From: Thiocystis violascens DSM 198
GTDB lineage: Bacteria; Pseudomonadota; Gammaproteobacteria; Chromatiales; Chromatiaceae
Direction: 5' to 3'
Assembly (NCBI RefSeq): GCF_000227745.2
Contig: NC_018012.1
Span: 3,279,501 to 3,343,500, forward strand
DNA: 64,000 bases
Of the stretch, positions 21,448 to 30,236 are shown in pieces; the stretch's first letter is position 1, and every line of letters begins with the position of its first letter. Under the pieces are notes generated by a model that did no database searches, was not told where the DNA came from, and saw only the letters and a list, made by a program, of their open reading frames with translations. A program made the translations under genes and the position numbers.

Positions 21448-22662
21448 GTACAGCATTCCGCTTAATCTTGCATAAATCTCATTGTAGACCCATCTCGTCA
21501 CGCCAGTTCTCAAGAGGTGTTTCCAATGAGCAAGTATGTTGTTCGGCTCACCGAGGATGAACGGTCGTCGCTGATGGCGTTGATCGATCAAGGCAAAGCC
21601 GCTGCGCGCAAGATCAAGCATGCCAACGTGCTGCTGAAGATCGATGCGGAGAGGCGGAACTGGAGTGATGTCCAAGCCGGCGAGGCGTTCCACTGTAGTC
21701 CACGCACGGTCTTCACGATTCGCCAACGCTTTGTCGAATTCGGCCTGGATGAGGCGTTGGAACGCAAACCGCGTGCGCAGCCGCCGCGTGAACGGCTTCT
21801 CGACGGTGAGGGCGAAGCGCACTTGGTGCGCATCGCCTGCTCGACACCGCCTGAAGGCCAAGCGCGCTGGACCCTCAATCTCTTGGCCGAGCGTCTCGTC
21901 GAACTGAACGTGGTCGAGACGATCTCGCCACAAACGGTCATGCGCACCCTAAAAAAACGAACTGAAACCGCATCTTCGCACCTGTTGGGTGATCCCGTCC
22001 GAGCACGACGCGGCCTTCGTCGCGGGGATGGAGGATGTACTGGAGGTCTACCGACGCCCCGACGATCCACCGCGTCCCGTGGTCTGTCTCGACGAACAGC
22101 CGACCCAACTGATCGGCGAAACGCGCCAGCCAATTCCCGCCGCACCGGGACAGGAGCAACGTTATGATTATGAATACGAGCGCTTGGGGGCCGTCAACAC
22201 CTTTATGGTCGTCGAACCGTTGACTGGTTGGCGCAAGGCCAATGTGCGCGCCACCAAAACCGCGCTCGATCTGGCGCATGAAATCAAGGAATTGCTCGAC
22301 GTTGACTACTCCAGCGCGGAGAAGGTCGTGCTGGTCTGGGACAACCTGAACACGCATGCACCGGCGTCTCTCTATAAAGCGTTTCCACCCGAGGAGGCTC
22401 GCCGGCTTCTGGATCGCTTGGAAATCCATGACACGCCGAAACACGGCAGTTGGCTCGACATCGCCGAGATCGAACTGAGCGTCTACACCAAACAGTGCCT
22501 GGATCGGCGCATCGACGACATTGACACCCTGCGCCGCGAGGCCAAGGCCTGGACGGATCGCCGCAACGCCTCCGGTGCCAAAGTCGATTGGCACTTCACC
22601 ACCGACGATGCACGGATCAAGCTCAAGCGCCTCTATCCGCAAATTAAGGAGGAATGAGGTAC
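21448..22662 (+). mobile_element. IS630-type insertion sequence inside the integrase gene
   Basis: A 1215-base element with terminal inverted repeats beginning GTACAGCATTCCGCTTAAT at the left and GTACCTCATTCCTCCTTAAT at the right when reversed. It is flanked by a TA at 21446-21447 and at 22663-22664. TA duplication is diagnostic for IS630/Tc1-type transposition. Confidence 0.92.
21526..22657 (+). pseudogene. IS630-type transposase in two frames
   Basis: The first part (from MSKYVVRLTEDERSSLMALI) carries the N-terminal winged-helix domain ending TVMRTLKK. The catalytic part (IPSEHDAAFVAGMEDVLEVY onward) is in the +1 frame. The DDE triad is visible as VVCLDEQPTQ, LVWDNLNTHAP and GSWLDIAEIEL. 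The frames meet at a run of seven A residues (21952-21958), after which the second frame reads NELKPHLRTCWVIPSEHD. This may be a one-base insertion mutation, or functional slippage at the A run, since some IS families use such sites. An AAGAGG ribosome site precedes the chosen ATG. Confidence 0.85.
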
Positions 22663-23107
22663 TAGATCGCGGGTGATGTCGGATAACGCCTTGCGTTGCC
22701 AGTCGCCAAATGCCTTATTCATGATCTTGCGGTAATCGGCGAGGGTGCCGGACTTGAGTGACTTGCGGGCCTTCAGGTAATCCTCGAACACCTCTCCCAG
22801 TGTGACGCCACGCACGCGGGCGGCCTTCTTCTCCGAATTCGGACTGACACCCTCGGCCATGGTCGAGAGCGCCGACTGTGCCTGTCGCCGGGCTTGTTCG
22901 ATGGTCATATCCGGGTAGCTGTCCAAGGGTGACGCGCACGGGCTTACCGGACACCTTGCGGTACACCTGAAAGGACTTCACCCCGGTGGCGGTGACTGCG
23001 ATTAGCAAACCGTTCACCTTGGTGTCGTGGTAGTAGTCGCGCTTGCCGGGCGCGGCCTGGGGGAAGTCGTCAATCGCCTTCTTCGTGAAGTTCAGTCGCT
23101 CGGCCAT

Positions 23108-23513
23108 GCCTGAAACCCTCCCGTCTCCCGATCCGCGAAAATCCCGGTGCTACCCTGGTGCTACCGTAGCGGGGGATCTTGAAGGATCTTGGGGGATAAT
23201 GAGGGAATAGGCAATAAAAGAACTGAAAATCCTCGTATTCTTACCGGATACGGGGATTTTTTATGCCTGTGAGTCCATTGCTCTGGTGCATTTCCAGGGT
23301 TGGCTGGTCCCTGAGCCGCGCGGCGGCTGTTTTGTTCAGCCGTCAGGCTTGCATCGCCGGCCCCGGACATCGACCGGAACAGCGTTACAGCATCGCCTCT
23401 TGTGCCGCTCCCGCAGTGCCTGTACAGCTGCGCACCTGCCCCGAACCCAATGCCTGCTTACTCATAGCGCTATGTATCGGCAATACTGTTCCTGGATTAG
23501 CTCACCAATCGAT
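23108..23513. other. gap between integrase and chemotaxis gene
   Basis: About 400 bases lie here without a supported gene. A bidirectional-looking hairpin with a T run lies at 23226-23262. Reading frames on both strands from 23263 to 23510 are open for up to about 90 codons but show no domain I know. This may be the eroded edge of the former island. Confidence 0.5.
23226..23262 (+). terminator. intrinsic terminator-like hairpin
   Basis: AAATCCTCGTAT pairs with ATACGGGGATTT, with one G:T-type mismatch, and ends in TTTTTT on the plus strand. No upstream plus-strand gene is evident, so it may serve a lost gene. Confidence 0.6.
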
Positions 23514-24314
23514 TCAGCAACGGAAGCGACGAATCACCTGTGCCAGGGCATCGGATTGTTGGGCCACCTGGGTTGAGGTTTGTGCATTGCTGTGTGATGC
23601 CGCGGCCGCTTGTTCGGCCACATCGCGGATCACGACCACATTGCGATTCACTTCGGTTGCAACCCGACTCTGCTCTTCGATGGCGGTCGCAATTTGGGTA
23701 TTCATATCCAACATATAAGTGACATCTTCGGCGATCCGAGCGAGGAGTTCCCCCGCCTGGTTGGCTTGGGCAGCGCTTTCCAGTCCTTCGCCATGGCAGA
23801 TTTCAATCAGCCTGACAATGGCGTCCGTCTTTTCTTGAAGCGTTTTAATGATGTCCCCGACCTCATCGGTCGCAGTTTGCGTGCGCATGGCCAACGTCCG
23901 GATCTCGCCCGCCACCACGGCGAAACCGCGCCCCTGCTCACCTGCTCGCGCGGCTTCGATAGCGGCATTCAAGGCCAATAAATTGGTTTGCTGGGCAATG
24001 GTGCGAATCACATCCAACACCGAACCAATGGTGGCCGAGCTGTGCGCTAACGCTTGTGCCGCTTGAGTGGAATCCGTCAACCGATGTGCCAGAGATTCGA
24101 TGTGGCGGATGGTCTTTTGAACCTGGTCATGCCCTGACCTGGCGTTCGTGCTGGTGCGCTGGGTCCGATCGGCTGCCACTTCGGTATTGCGGGCGATTTC
24201 GTCGATGGTGGCTGCCATTTCGGTAATGGCGGTCGCCAGTAGATCGGCTTCCGAGAGTTGCTGACGCCCCCCCGTGGACGTCTGCTCGGCAGTGGCGGAA
24301 AGTTGCGAGGTCGC

Positions 24315-25609
24315 CAGGGCAATCGCATCAACGCATTAGCGCATACTGTTAGACAATCCGTACTGCGGCCCCAATGATTTGAGTCTTTAGAATCTTGGGG
24401 AGATCTCGCCGATGTGCGACTTGAGTGTGGAGCGATCGATTGCGCACCATTTTGCCCCGCTGGACGAGCCGCGCAGCGCGATCCAACGACGGCACCTCTT
24501 AAGTGAGATGATCGTGATCACCATCGCGGCGTCCTTCAGTGGCGCCGACGGTTGGGTGGGTGTCGAGACGTTCGGACAGGCCAAGGAGGCGTGGCTGCGC
24601 ACGTTTCTGAAACTGCCCGCGGGCATTCCGTCGCACGACACCTTCGGGCGGGTGTTTGCGCTCATCGATCCCGCACAGTTTGCCGCCTGCTTTCGCCAAT
24701 GGAGCGCGTCGGTGGCCGAACTGATCCCCGAAGAGATCATTGCCGTCGATGGCAAGACCCTGCGCCGCTCCCACAGCCGCGGCAAGGGCTTGGCGGCGTT
24801 GCACCTGGTCAGTGCCTGGGCGACGGCCAATCGGGTGGTGCTCGGACAGGTCGCCACCGACGCCAAATCCAATGAGATCACGGCCATTCCACGTCTGCTG
24901 GAGTGGCTGAAGCTGGAGGGCTGCATCGTCACCATCGACGCCATGGGCTGCCAGACCAAGATTGCCGCGCAGATCATCCACCAGGGAGGGGACTATGTGC
25001 TCGCGCTCAAAGGCAACCAGGAAACGCTGGCCGCCGAGGTCGAGGAGGCGTTCATCGACGCCGACGCCAGAGGCTACGCCGGTGTCGATTCGGCATTCCT
25101 CGAAACCGTCGAGCGAGGGCATGGTCGTCTCGAAACCCGTCGCTACCAAACCTTGGGCGATCTTTCCGGCGTGCCGCACAGCGCCTCGTGGGAGGCAATG
25201 AACATGATCGGCATGGTTGAATCGCGCCGTGAGGTCGCCGGCAAGGTCTCGGTCGAGACCCGCTATTTCATTGGCAGCATCGGCACCAGCGCCGCGCGCT
25301 TTGCCCACGCAGTACGCGGTCACTGGGGCATCGAAAACGGGTTGCATTGGAATCTCGATATCGCCTTTCGTGAGGATGAGTGCCGTGTCCGCGATCCGGT
25401 GGCGCGCGAGAATCTTGCCGTCCTGCGTCACCTCGCCCTCTCGCGCCTCAAGAATGACGGCACCAAGCTCGGCATCCAGAACAAACGCTTGAAAGCCGGT
25501 TGGGACGAGTCCTACCTGTCGAAATTGCTCTTCGAGTCGCCTCAGAGGAAGGGCGACGCTGATACATCGGTACCCGCTAATGTTAGCAGCGCTTGATGCG
25601 ATTGCCCTG
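24315..25609 (+). mobile_element. ISAs1-type insertion sequence inside the MCP gene
   Basis: A 1295-base element with perfect terminal inverted repeats CAGGGCAATCGCATCAA. A ten-base target duplication GCGAGGTCGC flanks it at 24305-24314 and 25610-25619. The length of the duplication and the CAGGG end fit the ISAs1 family. Confidence 0.95.
24412..25596 (+). CDS. ISAs1 family transposase
   Basis: A 394-residue intact DDE transposase of the ISAs1 family (related to the H-repeat associated proteins). An N-terminal helical domain (RHLLSEMIVITIAASFSGAD, then GIPSHDTFGRVFALID) precedes the catalytic core. The triad is visible as IAVDGKTLRRS, VTIDAMGCQTKIA and the glutamate in RGHWGIENGLHWNLD, the family signature. 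The gene fills most of the element and runs opposite to the MCP gene it interrupts. No frameshift is seen, so this copy may still be mobile. Confidence 0.95.
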   Translation: MCDLSVERSIAHHFAPLDEPRSAIQRRHLLSEMIVITIAASFSGADGWVGVETFGQAKEAWLRTFLKLPAGIPSHDTFGRVFALIDPAQFAACFRQWSASVAELIPEEIIAVDGKTLRRSHSRGKGLAALHLVSAWATANRVVLGQVATDAKSNEITAIPRLLEWLKLEGCIVTIDAMGCQTKIAAQIIHQGGDYVLALKGNQETLAAEVEEAFIDADARGYAGVDSAFLETVERGHGRLETRRYQTLGDLSGVPHSASWEAMNMIGMVESRREVAGKVSVETRYFIGSIGTSAARFAHAVRGHWGIENGLHWNLDIAFREDECRVRDPVARENLAVLRHLALSRLKNDGTKLGIQNKRLKAGWDESYLSKLLFESPQRKGDADTSVPANVSSA

Positions 25610-26745
25610 GCGAGGTCGCTTGGGATAGGTAATCCACTGCTTCTTTGCTTTGCAGGATCAGATGACGAATATGCTCCAACATGGCGTTGAAATGAGCGCC
25701 CATTCGGGTGAGTTCATTGCGACCCTTTAGATCAAGTTTGAGCGTCAGGTCGTAATGTTCCGAAATATTCTGGATGACCTCCGTCGTGTGTCCCAGGTCC
25801 CGATTCAAACGGCGCGTGATCAGCATCGTCAGGAGCGCGACCAGCGCCGCGATCACCACACTGATCGACAGCAATGTCCAAGCGATCCGGCGTTCCGCGA
25901 CCAACAGGAGGTCGGTCAACTGCCCCTGAAGGCTGTCGAATTCACCATCGATCACACGCATCTTTTCATTCAATTCGGCCTTGAGTCCCTGATCGGCCTT
26001 CAGCCCGACCTGGGTTTGGGCCTTCGCCAACGCCAGGAAATCCTCCTGATACGACGTGAGCGCGGCACGGACCTGACTGTCATCGCCAACCTTTTGCGAC
26101 AAATTGACAAAATCGGCAGTGAATTTTTCAACGTATTTGGGATCGGAGCGCAACATGAAATCCTTTTCGTCGCGACGGAGTTGCAGGATTCCCACCAGCA
26201 GATCATCCCGCTGCAGGGCTTTGACGGCGTTTTCAGCCTGATGCACGGCCTTGCGGAGACTGCCATAGAGCCCCGACTCCGGATCAAACCCGATGGCGCG
26301 CGCGTCGGCCACCAGCGAGTCGAAGAGGCGGAGATAGTTATCAAGACTGGTCTGGAGTGCGTCAAGCCGGATCGTGCTGGCTTCCGCGTCGAGACGGCTG
26401 TGAAGGGTCTCCAGATCCTGTTTGAATAGCAATGCTTCCTGATGTAACTGGGTCGCCTGACGCTCATCCAATCGCATCAGAAAATTCGTTTCGTTGAGAT
26501 GGATTCGCAGCAGACGGTTGTTCAGGGTGAGGGTCAGCTCCTGAGCGGTCTGGAGATGATCAAGACGTTGCCAAGACCACCAAGCGCCCGCTAGCAAAAG
26601 CAGCAGTGCACCGACAAAGACGGCGGAGAGGCTGTTGAGTTGATGTCGGATGAGCATCGGTTGTCCTTGGCGCATGCCATTTTAAGAGACTGTATAGAAA
26701 CTAAAACATTGATAATAAATAGGTCATTTAGAGTGACCAGTTTAA

Positions 26746-27940
26746 GAGGGTGTAGACAAAAATAATTGAGCTGCTATTTGTATACCAGTCTACAACTGAG
26801 CTGGTGTGCGCTGATGTCGAAAGCTGGTCGTCCCCCCAAGATTCACGAGGCGGAGCAAGCGGTATTGCGTCAAATTGTCACGGATCGCCCGACCTCCACG
26901 CTGTCAGAGATTGCCCGGGAACTCGCGGCACGGACGGGAATCGAGGCTCATGAAGCAACGATTCGCAAGTCCTTGCGGGAGGCGGGCGTCACGCGCCTCC
27001 GGGGCGAGAGTGGTCTCGAGGCGCAAGCGCGCGCAACGCCGCGTCGGTATGGGTATACGGATGCGCATCGTCGCCACGACCCCGACCAAAGCTACCCAAG
27101 TTGTCTGACCGATGCGGAGTGGGACTTGGTCGCCGCTCTCTTTGAGATGCCGGGCGGGCGGGGTCAACCGCCCCGCGTGTCGCGCCGGAGCATCCTGGAG
27201 GCGTGTTGCTACGTGGTGCGCACGGGGTGCGCGTGGCGGATGCTGCCGCACGATTTCGCGCCTTGGCAGAATGTCTACAAGACGTTTCGCCGTTGGAGTG
27301 CGGCTGGGAAGTTTGAGCAGATGCATGATCGACTGCGGGGGCAATGGCGCGAACGCGAGGGGCGTGAGATCGCGCCGACGGCGGCGGTGCTGGATGCGCA
27401 ATCGACCCGCGGCTCGCCGCAGGGTGGACCGAGCGGCTTTGATGCGGGCAAGCAGGTCAAGGGGCGCAAGCGCAGCCTGGTGGTCGAGTACCTTGGGGTT
27501 CGTGTTGGCGGTGAGCGTGGTCGCGGCCAATCTTCAGGACCGCGATGCCGCCTCGGGCGCCGTCGCTGACGCGGCCGCCAAGTACCCCCAGATCAACACG
27601 CTGTTTGTCGATAGCGCCTACGCCGGTCAATTTGCCCAAACCACCGAGCAGACCCACGCGATCCGCGTGGAAGTCGTGCGCCATCCAGCCAACAAAAGCG
27701 TTGGCTCCTGGCACGTGGACGGGGCGCCTGACCGAGTGGTGATCGCCAACGCCGACGGCTTCGTTCCGCTGCCGAAGCGCTGGGTTGTCGAGCGCACCCA
27801 TGCGTGGAATGAGCGTGCCCGTCGATTGATCATGCATCATGACCGTCTGCCAGCGGTCTCCGAAACCTGGGTTTGGCTGGCGGAGGCGCGCATCCTGCTG
27901 CGGCGGTTGACCACAACGGTTTGATTTTGTCTACACCCTC
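26746..27940 (+). mobile_element. IS5-type insertion sequence, copy B (first of a tandem pair)
   Basis: A 1195-base copy with the same GAGGGTGTAGAC ends as copies A, C and D. The left target triplet is TAA (26743-26745). The right end abuts copy C across only TTA (27941-27943). It matches copies C and D except for one inserted G near 27488. Confidence 0.93.
26814..27924 (+). pseudogene. IS5-type transposase, frameshifted (copy B)
   Basis: The same product as in copy C, but a single extra G near 27488 (GTCGAGTACC instead of GTCGATACC) shifts the frame after RSLVV. The N-terminal HTH and the first catalytic aspartate (VLDAQS) stay in one frame. The second aspartate and the glutamate lie in the other. 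The frameshift is at a different position from the one in copy A, so the two copies were inactivated independently or carry separate sequencing errors. Confidence 0.88.
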
Positions 27941-27943
27941 TTA

Positions 27944-29137
27944 GAGGGTGTAGACAAAAATAATTGAGCTGCTATTTGTATACCAGTCTACAACTGAGCT
28001 GGTGTGCGCTGATGTCGAAAGCTGGTCGTCCCCCCAAGATTCACGAGGCGGAGCAAGCGGTATTGCGTCAAATTGTCACGGATCGCCCGACCTCCACGCT
28101 GTCAGAGATTGCCCGGGAACTCGCGGCACGGACGGGAATCGAGGCTCATGAAGCAACGATTCGCAAGTCCTTGCGGGAGGCGGGCGTCACGCGCCTCCGG
28201 GGCGAGAGTGGTCTCGAGGCGCAAGCGCGCGCAACGCCGCGTCGGTATGGGTATACGGATGCGCATCGTCGCCACGACCCCGACCAAAGCTACCCAAGTT
28301 GTCTGACCGATGCGGAGTGGGACTTGGTCGCCGCTCTCTTTGAGATGCCGGGCGGGCGGGGTCAACCGCCCCGCGTGTCGCGCCGGAGCATCCTGGAGGC
28401 GTGTTGCTACGTGGTGCGCACGGGGTGCGCGTGGCGGATGCTGCCGCACGATTTCGCGCCTTGGCAGAATGTCTACAAGACGTTTCGCCGTTGGAGTGCG
28501 GCTGGGAAGTTTGAGCAGATGCATGATCGACTGCGGGGGCAATGGCGCGAACGCGAGGGGCGTGAGATCGCGCCGACGGCGGCGGTGCTGGATGCGCAAT
28601 CGACCCGCGGCTCGCCGCAGGGTGGACCGAGCGGCTTTGATGCGGGCAAGCAGGTCAAGGGGCGCAAGCGCAGCCTGGTGGTCGATACCTTGGGGTTCGT
28701 GTTGGCGGTGAGCGTGGTCGCGGCCAATCTTCAGGACCGCGATGCCGCCTCGGGCGCCGTCGCTGACGCGGCCGCCAAGTACCCCCAGATCAACACGCTG
28801 TTTGTCGATAGCGCCTACGCCGGTCAATTTGCCCAAACCACCGAGCAGACCCACGCGATCCGCGTGGAAGTCGTGCGCCATCCAGCCAACAAAAGCGTTG
28901 GCTCCTGGCACGTGGACGGGGCGCCTGACCGAGTGGTGATCGCCAACGCCGACGGCTTCGTTCCGCTGCCGAAGCGCTGGGTTGTCGAGCGCACCCATGC
29001 GTGGAATGAGCGTGCCCGTCGATTGATCATGCATCATGACCGTCTGCCAGCGGTCTCCGAAACCTGGGTTTGGCTGGCGGAGGCGCGCATCCTGCTGCGG
29101 CGGTTGACCACAACGGTTTGATTTTGTCTACACCCTC
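27944..29137 (+). mobile_element. IS5-type insertion sequence, copy C (second of a tandem pair)
   Basis: A 1194-base intact copy. Left neighbour is the TTA spacer shared with copy B, and right flank is TAA (29138-29140), equal to the triplet left of copy B. The outer TAA pair therefore brackets the dimer as if it were one insertion. Confidence 0.94.
28012..29121 (+). CDS. IS5-type transposase with extra N-terminal HTH (copy C)
   Basis: An intact transposase of about 369 residues from MSKAGRPPKIHE, or 385 from an upstream TTG. Residues about 1-60 form a helix-turn-helix (GRPPKIHEAEQAVLRQIV to ATIRKSLREAGVTR) of the kind found in IS630/Tc1 proteins. After a linker come the IS5-type domain (LTDAEWDLVAALF, then GCAWRMLPHDFAPWQNVYKTF) and the DDE core. 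Its residues are D in VLDAQSTRG, D in LFVDSAYAG and E in VERTHAWNERARR. Usual IS1031-group transposases are about 100 residues shorter, so the HTH is an addition. This copy and copy D have identical predicted proteins. Confidence 0.92.
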   Translation: MSKAGRPPKIHEAEQAVLRQIVTDRPTSTLSEIARELAARTGIEAHEATIRKSLREAGVTRLRGESGLEAQARATPRRYGYTDAHRRHDPDQSYPSCLTDAEWDLVAALFEMPGGRGQPPRVSRRSILEACCYVVRTGCAWRMLPHDFAPWQNVYKTFRRWSAAGKFEQMHDRLRGQWREREGREIAPTAAVLDAQSTRGSPQGGPSGFDAGKQVKGRKRSLVVDTLGFVLAVSVVAANLQDRDAASGAVADAAAKYPQINTLFVDSAYAGQFAQTTEQTHAIRVEVVRHPANKSVGSWHVDGAPDRVVIANADGFVPLPKRWVVERTHAWNERARRLIMHHDRLPAVSETWVWLAEARILLRRLTTTV

Positions 29138-29139
29138 TA

Positions 29140-29281
29140 AGAGACTGTATAGAAACTAAAACATTGATAATAAATAGGTCATTTAGAGTGACCAGTAGTC
29201 ATTGCGGCGATCTTGGCATTTTCGAGGGCTGCCATCGCGTAAGCTACTGTTTTTATTTAATCGAGTTTCTCGGCAGTCTCT
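29140..29281. mobile_element. possible 142-base MITE or solo IS ends
   Basis: Termini AGAGACTGTATAGAAACT (left) and, reversed, AGAGACTGCCGAGAAACT (right) match at 15 of 18 positions and are followed by AT-rich DNA. No coding capacity lies between them. The left 60 bases are duplicated as described at 26681. A parent element with these ends is not present in this window. The family is unassigned. Confidence 0.45.
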
Positions 29282-29448
29282 GAAGGGTGTTTGAGCGGGT
29301 AAACTGGGTCGGTCGCGTCAAGTGCTGCGGCGCTTGCGTCCGGGGGGCCTGAACACTACTCCTGATTGGCAAGATTCTCCAGTTAAGCCGGTTTCCCGCG
29401 GCCAATTGACGCACGCTGGGTTCTCCCCCGTCGCCGAGGAGTTCCGCC

Positions 29449-30007
29449 ATGCCCATGAACCGCATTCAATTCCAACCCGGGCTGTCGCTGCCCGCGCTGT
29501 GGCGAGGCCCGGCATTCGGTCTTCCGTGTCGGTGCGCATCAGACCTTCCAGTGTCGGGTATGCCACGTCCAAACATCCCTCATCGCGGGCACCCTGCTCC
29601 AGAGCACTCACCTGGCACTGACCGTGTGGTTTTTGGCGATCTATTTGATCAGCGAAGCCAAGACCGGACTGTCCGCCCTCGCGCTGAAACGTGCGTTGGG
29701 CGTCAGCTACCCGACCGCGTGGCTGATCCAGCACACACTGATGCAGGCGATGGTCGAGCGCGACCGCGCCTACACCCTCGCGGGCGAAGTCCAGGTGGAC
29801 GACGCCTACTTGGGCGGTGAACTCACTGGCGGTACCGCCGGTCGCGGTTCGGAGAACAAGGTGCCCTTCGTGGCGGCGGTGTCCCTAAATCCTGACAGAC
29901 ATCCCCTATACGCCAAGATGACGCCCGTCCCCGGCTTTACCCGCACGGCGATCGCCGTCGGGCCGCGCCCAGAGCGCTGGATACGCCTGACTGAGGAAGC
30001 TTGCTAA
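29449..30007 (+). pseudogene. IS1595-type transposase remnant
   Basis: MPMNRIQFQPGLSLP is the usual N-terminus of IS1595 (ISXO2-like) transposases. After a small deletion the zinc-ribbon region continues in another frame as GAHQTFQCRVCHVQTSLIAG. The catalytic part LALTVWFLAIYLISEAKTG onward and the VDDAYLGGELTGG motif follow. The C-terminus is lost shortly after TPVPGFTRTAIA. At least one deletion with frame change and a 3' truncation make it non-functional. Confidence 0.85.
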
Positions 30008-30095
30008 TCAGGACACCTGTTGAGAGGAAGGCTCTGGCGTTGCCTCGACAGCGTGAAACCGGCCTCTGTGAAGCAGGGAGAAAAATTTGATCAGA

Positions 30096-30236
30096 TTAGT
30101 CAGAGTTGATCAGGTATTTCAGAGCGGTGAACTCGTTGTCCTTGCAGACGGCCACGCAGCGTCCGCAGCCGTTGCAGCGCTCGGGATCGAGCTGGATGGT
30201 GGCGGCGACCGTCGTTCTGGAGGTGGGGATGGCCAT
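30096..30236 (-). pseudogene. truncated [4Fe-4S] ferredoxin-domain remnant
   Basis: A 46-codon frame begins MAIPTSRTTVAATIQLDPER and contains CNGCGRCVAVC (C21, C24, C27, C31), a complete first-cluster motif. It then changes to unrelated residues and stops, so the second half of the domain is missing. It resembles the N-terminus of a larger iron-sulfur protein whose 3' part was removed, perhaps when the adjoining IS1595 material arrived. The product is unlikely to be functional. Confidence 0.6.

Larger units (their letters stand above)
20597..23107 (-). pseudogene. int: P4-type tyrosine integrase, split by IS and frameshifted
   Basis: Reassembled, this is a 430-residue phage P4-type integrase. 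The N-terminal DUF4102 arm domain reads LNFTKKAIDDFPQAAPGKRDY. The core-binding domain reads TLGEVFEDYLKARKSLKSGTLADYRKIMN. The catalytic domain has GLRREEAARLEW, HDLRRTFATTAEG, LLNHKM and the tyrosine in TAGYVV. An IS630-type element (21448-22662) interrupts it, and deletion of the element plus one TA restores DITRDLVASKHRKL. A one-base insertion near 22926 also shifts the frame between VRVTLG and YPDMTIEQAR. The total length is one base over a multiple of three, as expected. It is a dead integrase marking a former island. Confidence 0.9.
23514..26657 (-). pseudogene. methyl-accepting chemotaxis protein split by ISAs1 element
   Basis: Without the insertion this reads as an intact 612-residue MCP. 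It has a first transmembrane helix (AVFVGALLLLLAGAWW) and a periplasmic helical-bundle sensor (residues about 35-270). A second transmembrane helix (LLSISVVIAALVALLTMLI) is followed by HAMP (NRDLGHTTEVIQNISEHYDL to FNAMLEHI). The signalling domain has the conserved tip AIEAARAGEQGRGFAVVAGE. The ISAs1-type element at 24315-25609 with a ten-base duplication splits ATSQLSATAEQ, and removing it restores the frame exactly. ATG 26657 is preferred because AAGGA precedes it. The upstream DNA is also disturbed by tandem repeats and IS copies. Confidence 0.93.
26681..29195. repeat. 60-base tandem duplication split by IS copies B and C
   Basis: A 60-base unit starting TTTAAGAGACTGTATAGAAA occupies 26681-26740. 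A second copy begins TTTAA at 26741-26745 and continues GAGACTGTATAG at 29141-29195, after the two IS copies and one TAA duplicate. Before insertion the two units lay directly head to tail, so the IS entered the TAA of the second unit. Confidence 0.85.

Noticed and set aside
23263..23513. Possible small gene on either strand beside the integrase
   Set aside because: Frames are open but have no recognisable domain and no ribosome site.
24305..25619. Apparent inverted repeat of 21 bases flanking the ISAs1-type element
   Set aside because: Resolved as the element's own 17-base terminal repeats. The true flanks are a ten-base direct duplication.
26683..29196. 59-base direct repeat as a very long target duplication of the IS dimer
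   Set aside because: The real duplication is TAA. The long repeat was a pre-existing tandem pair, as shown by joining the flanks.
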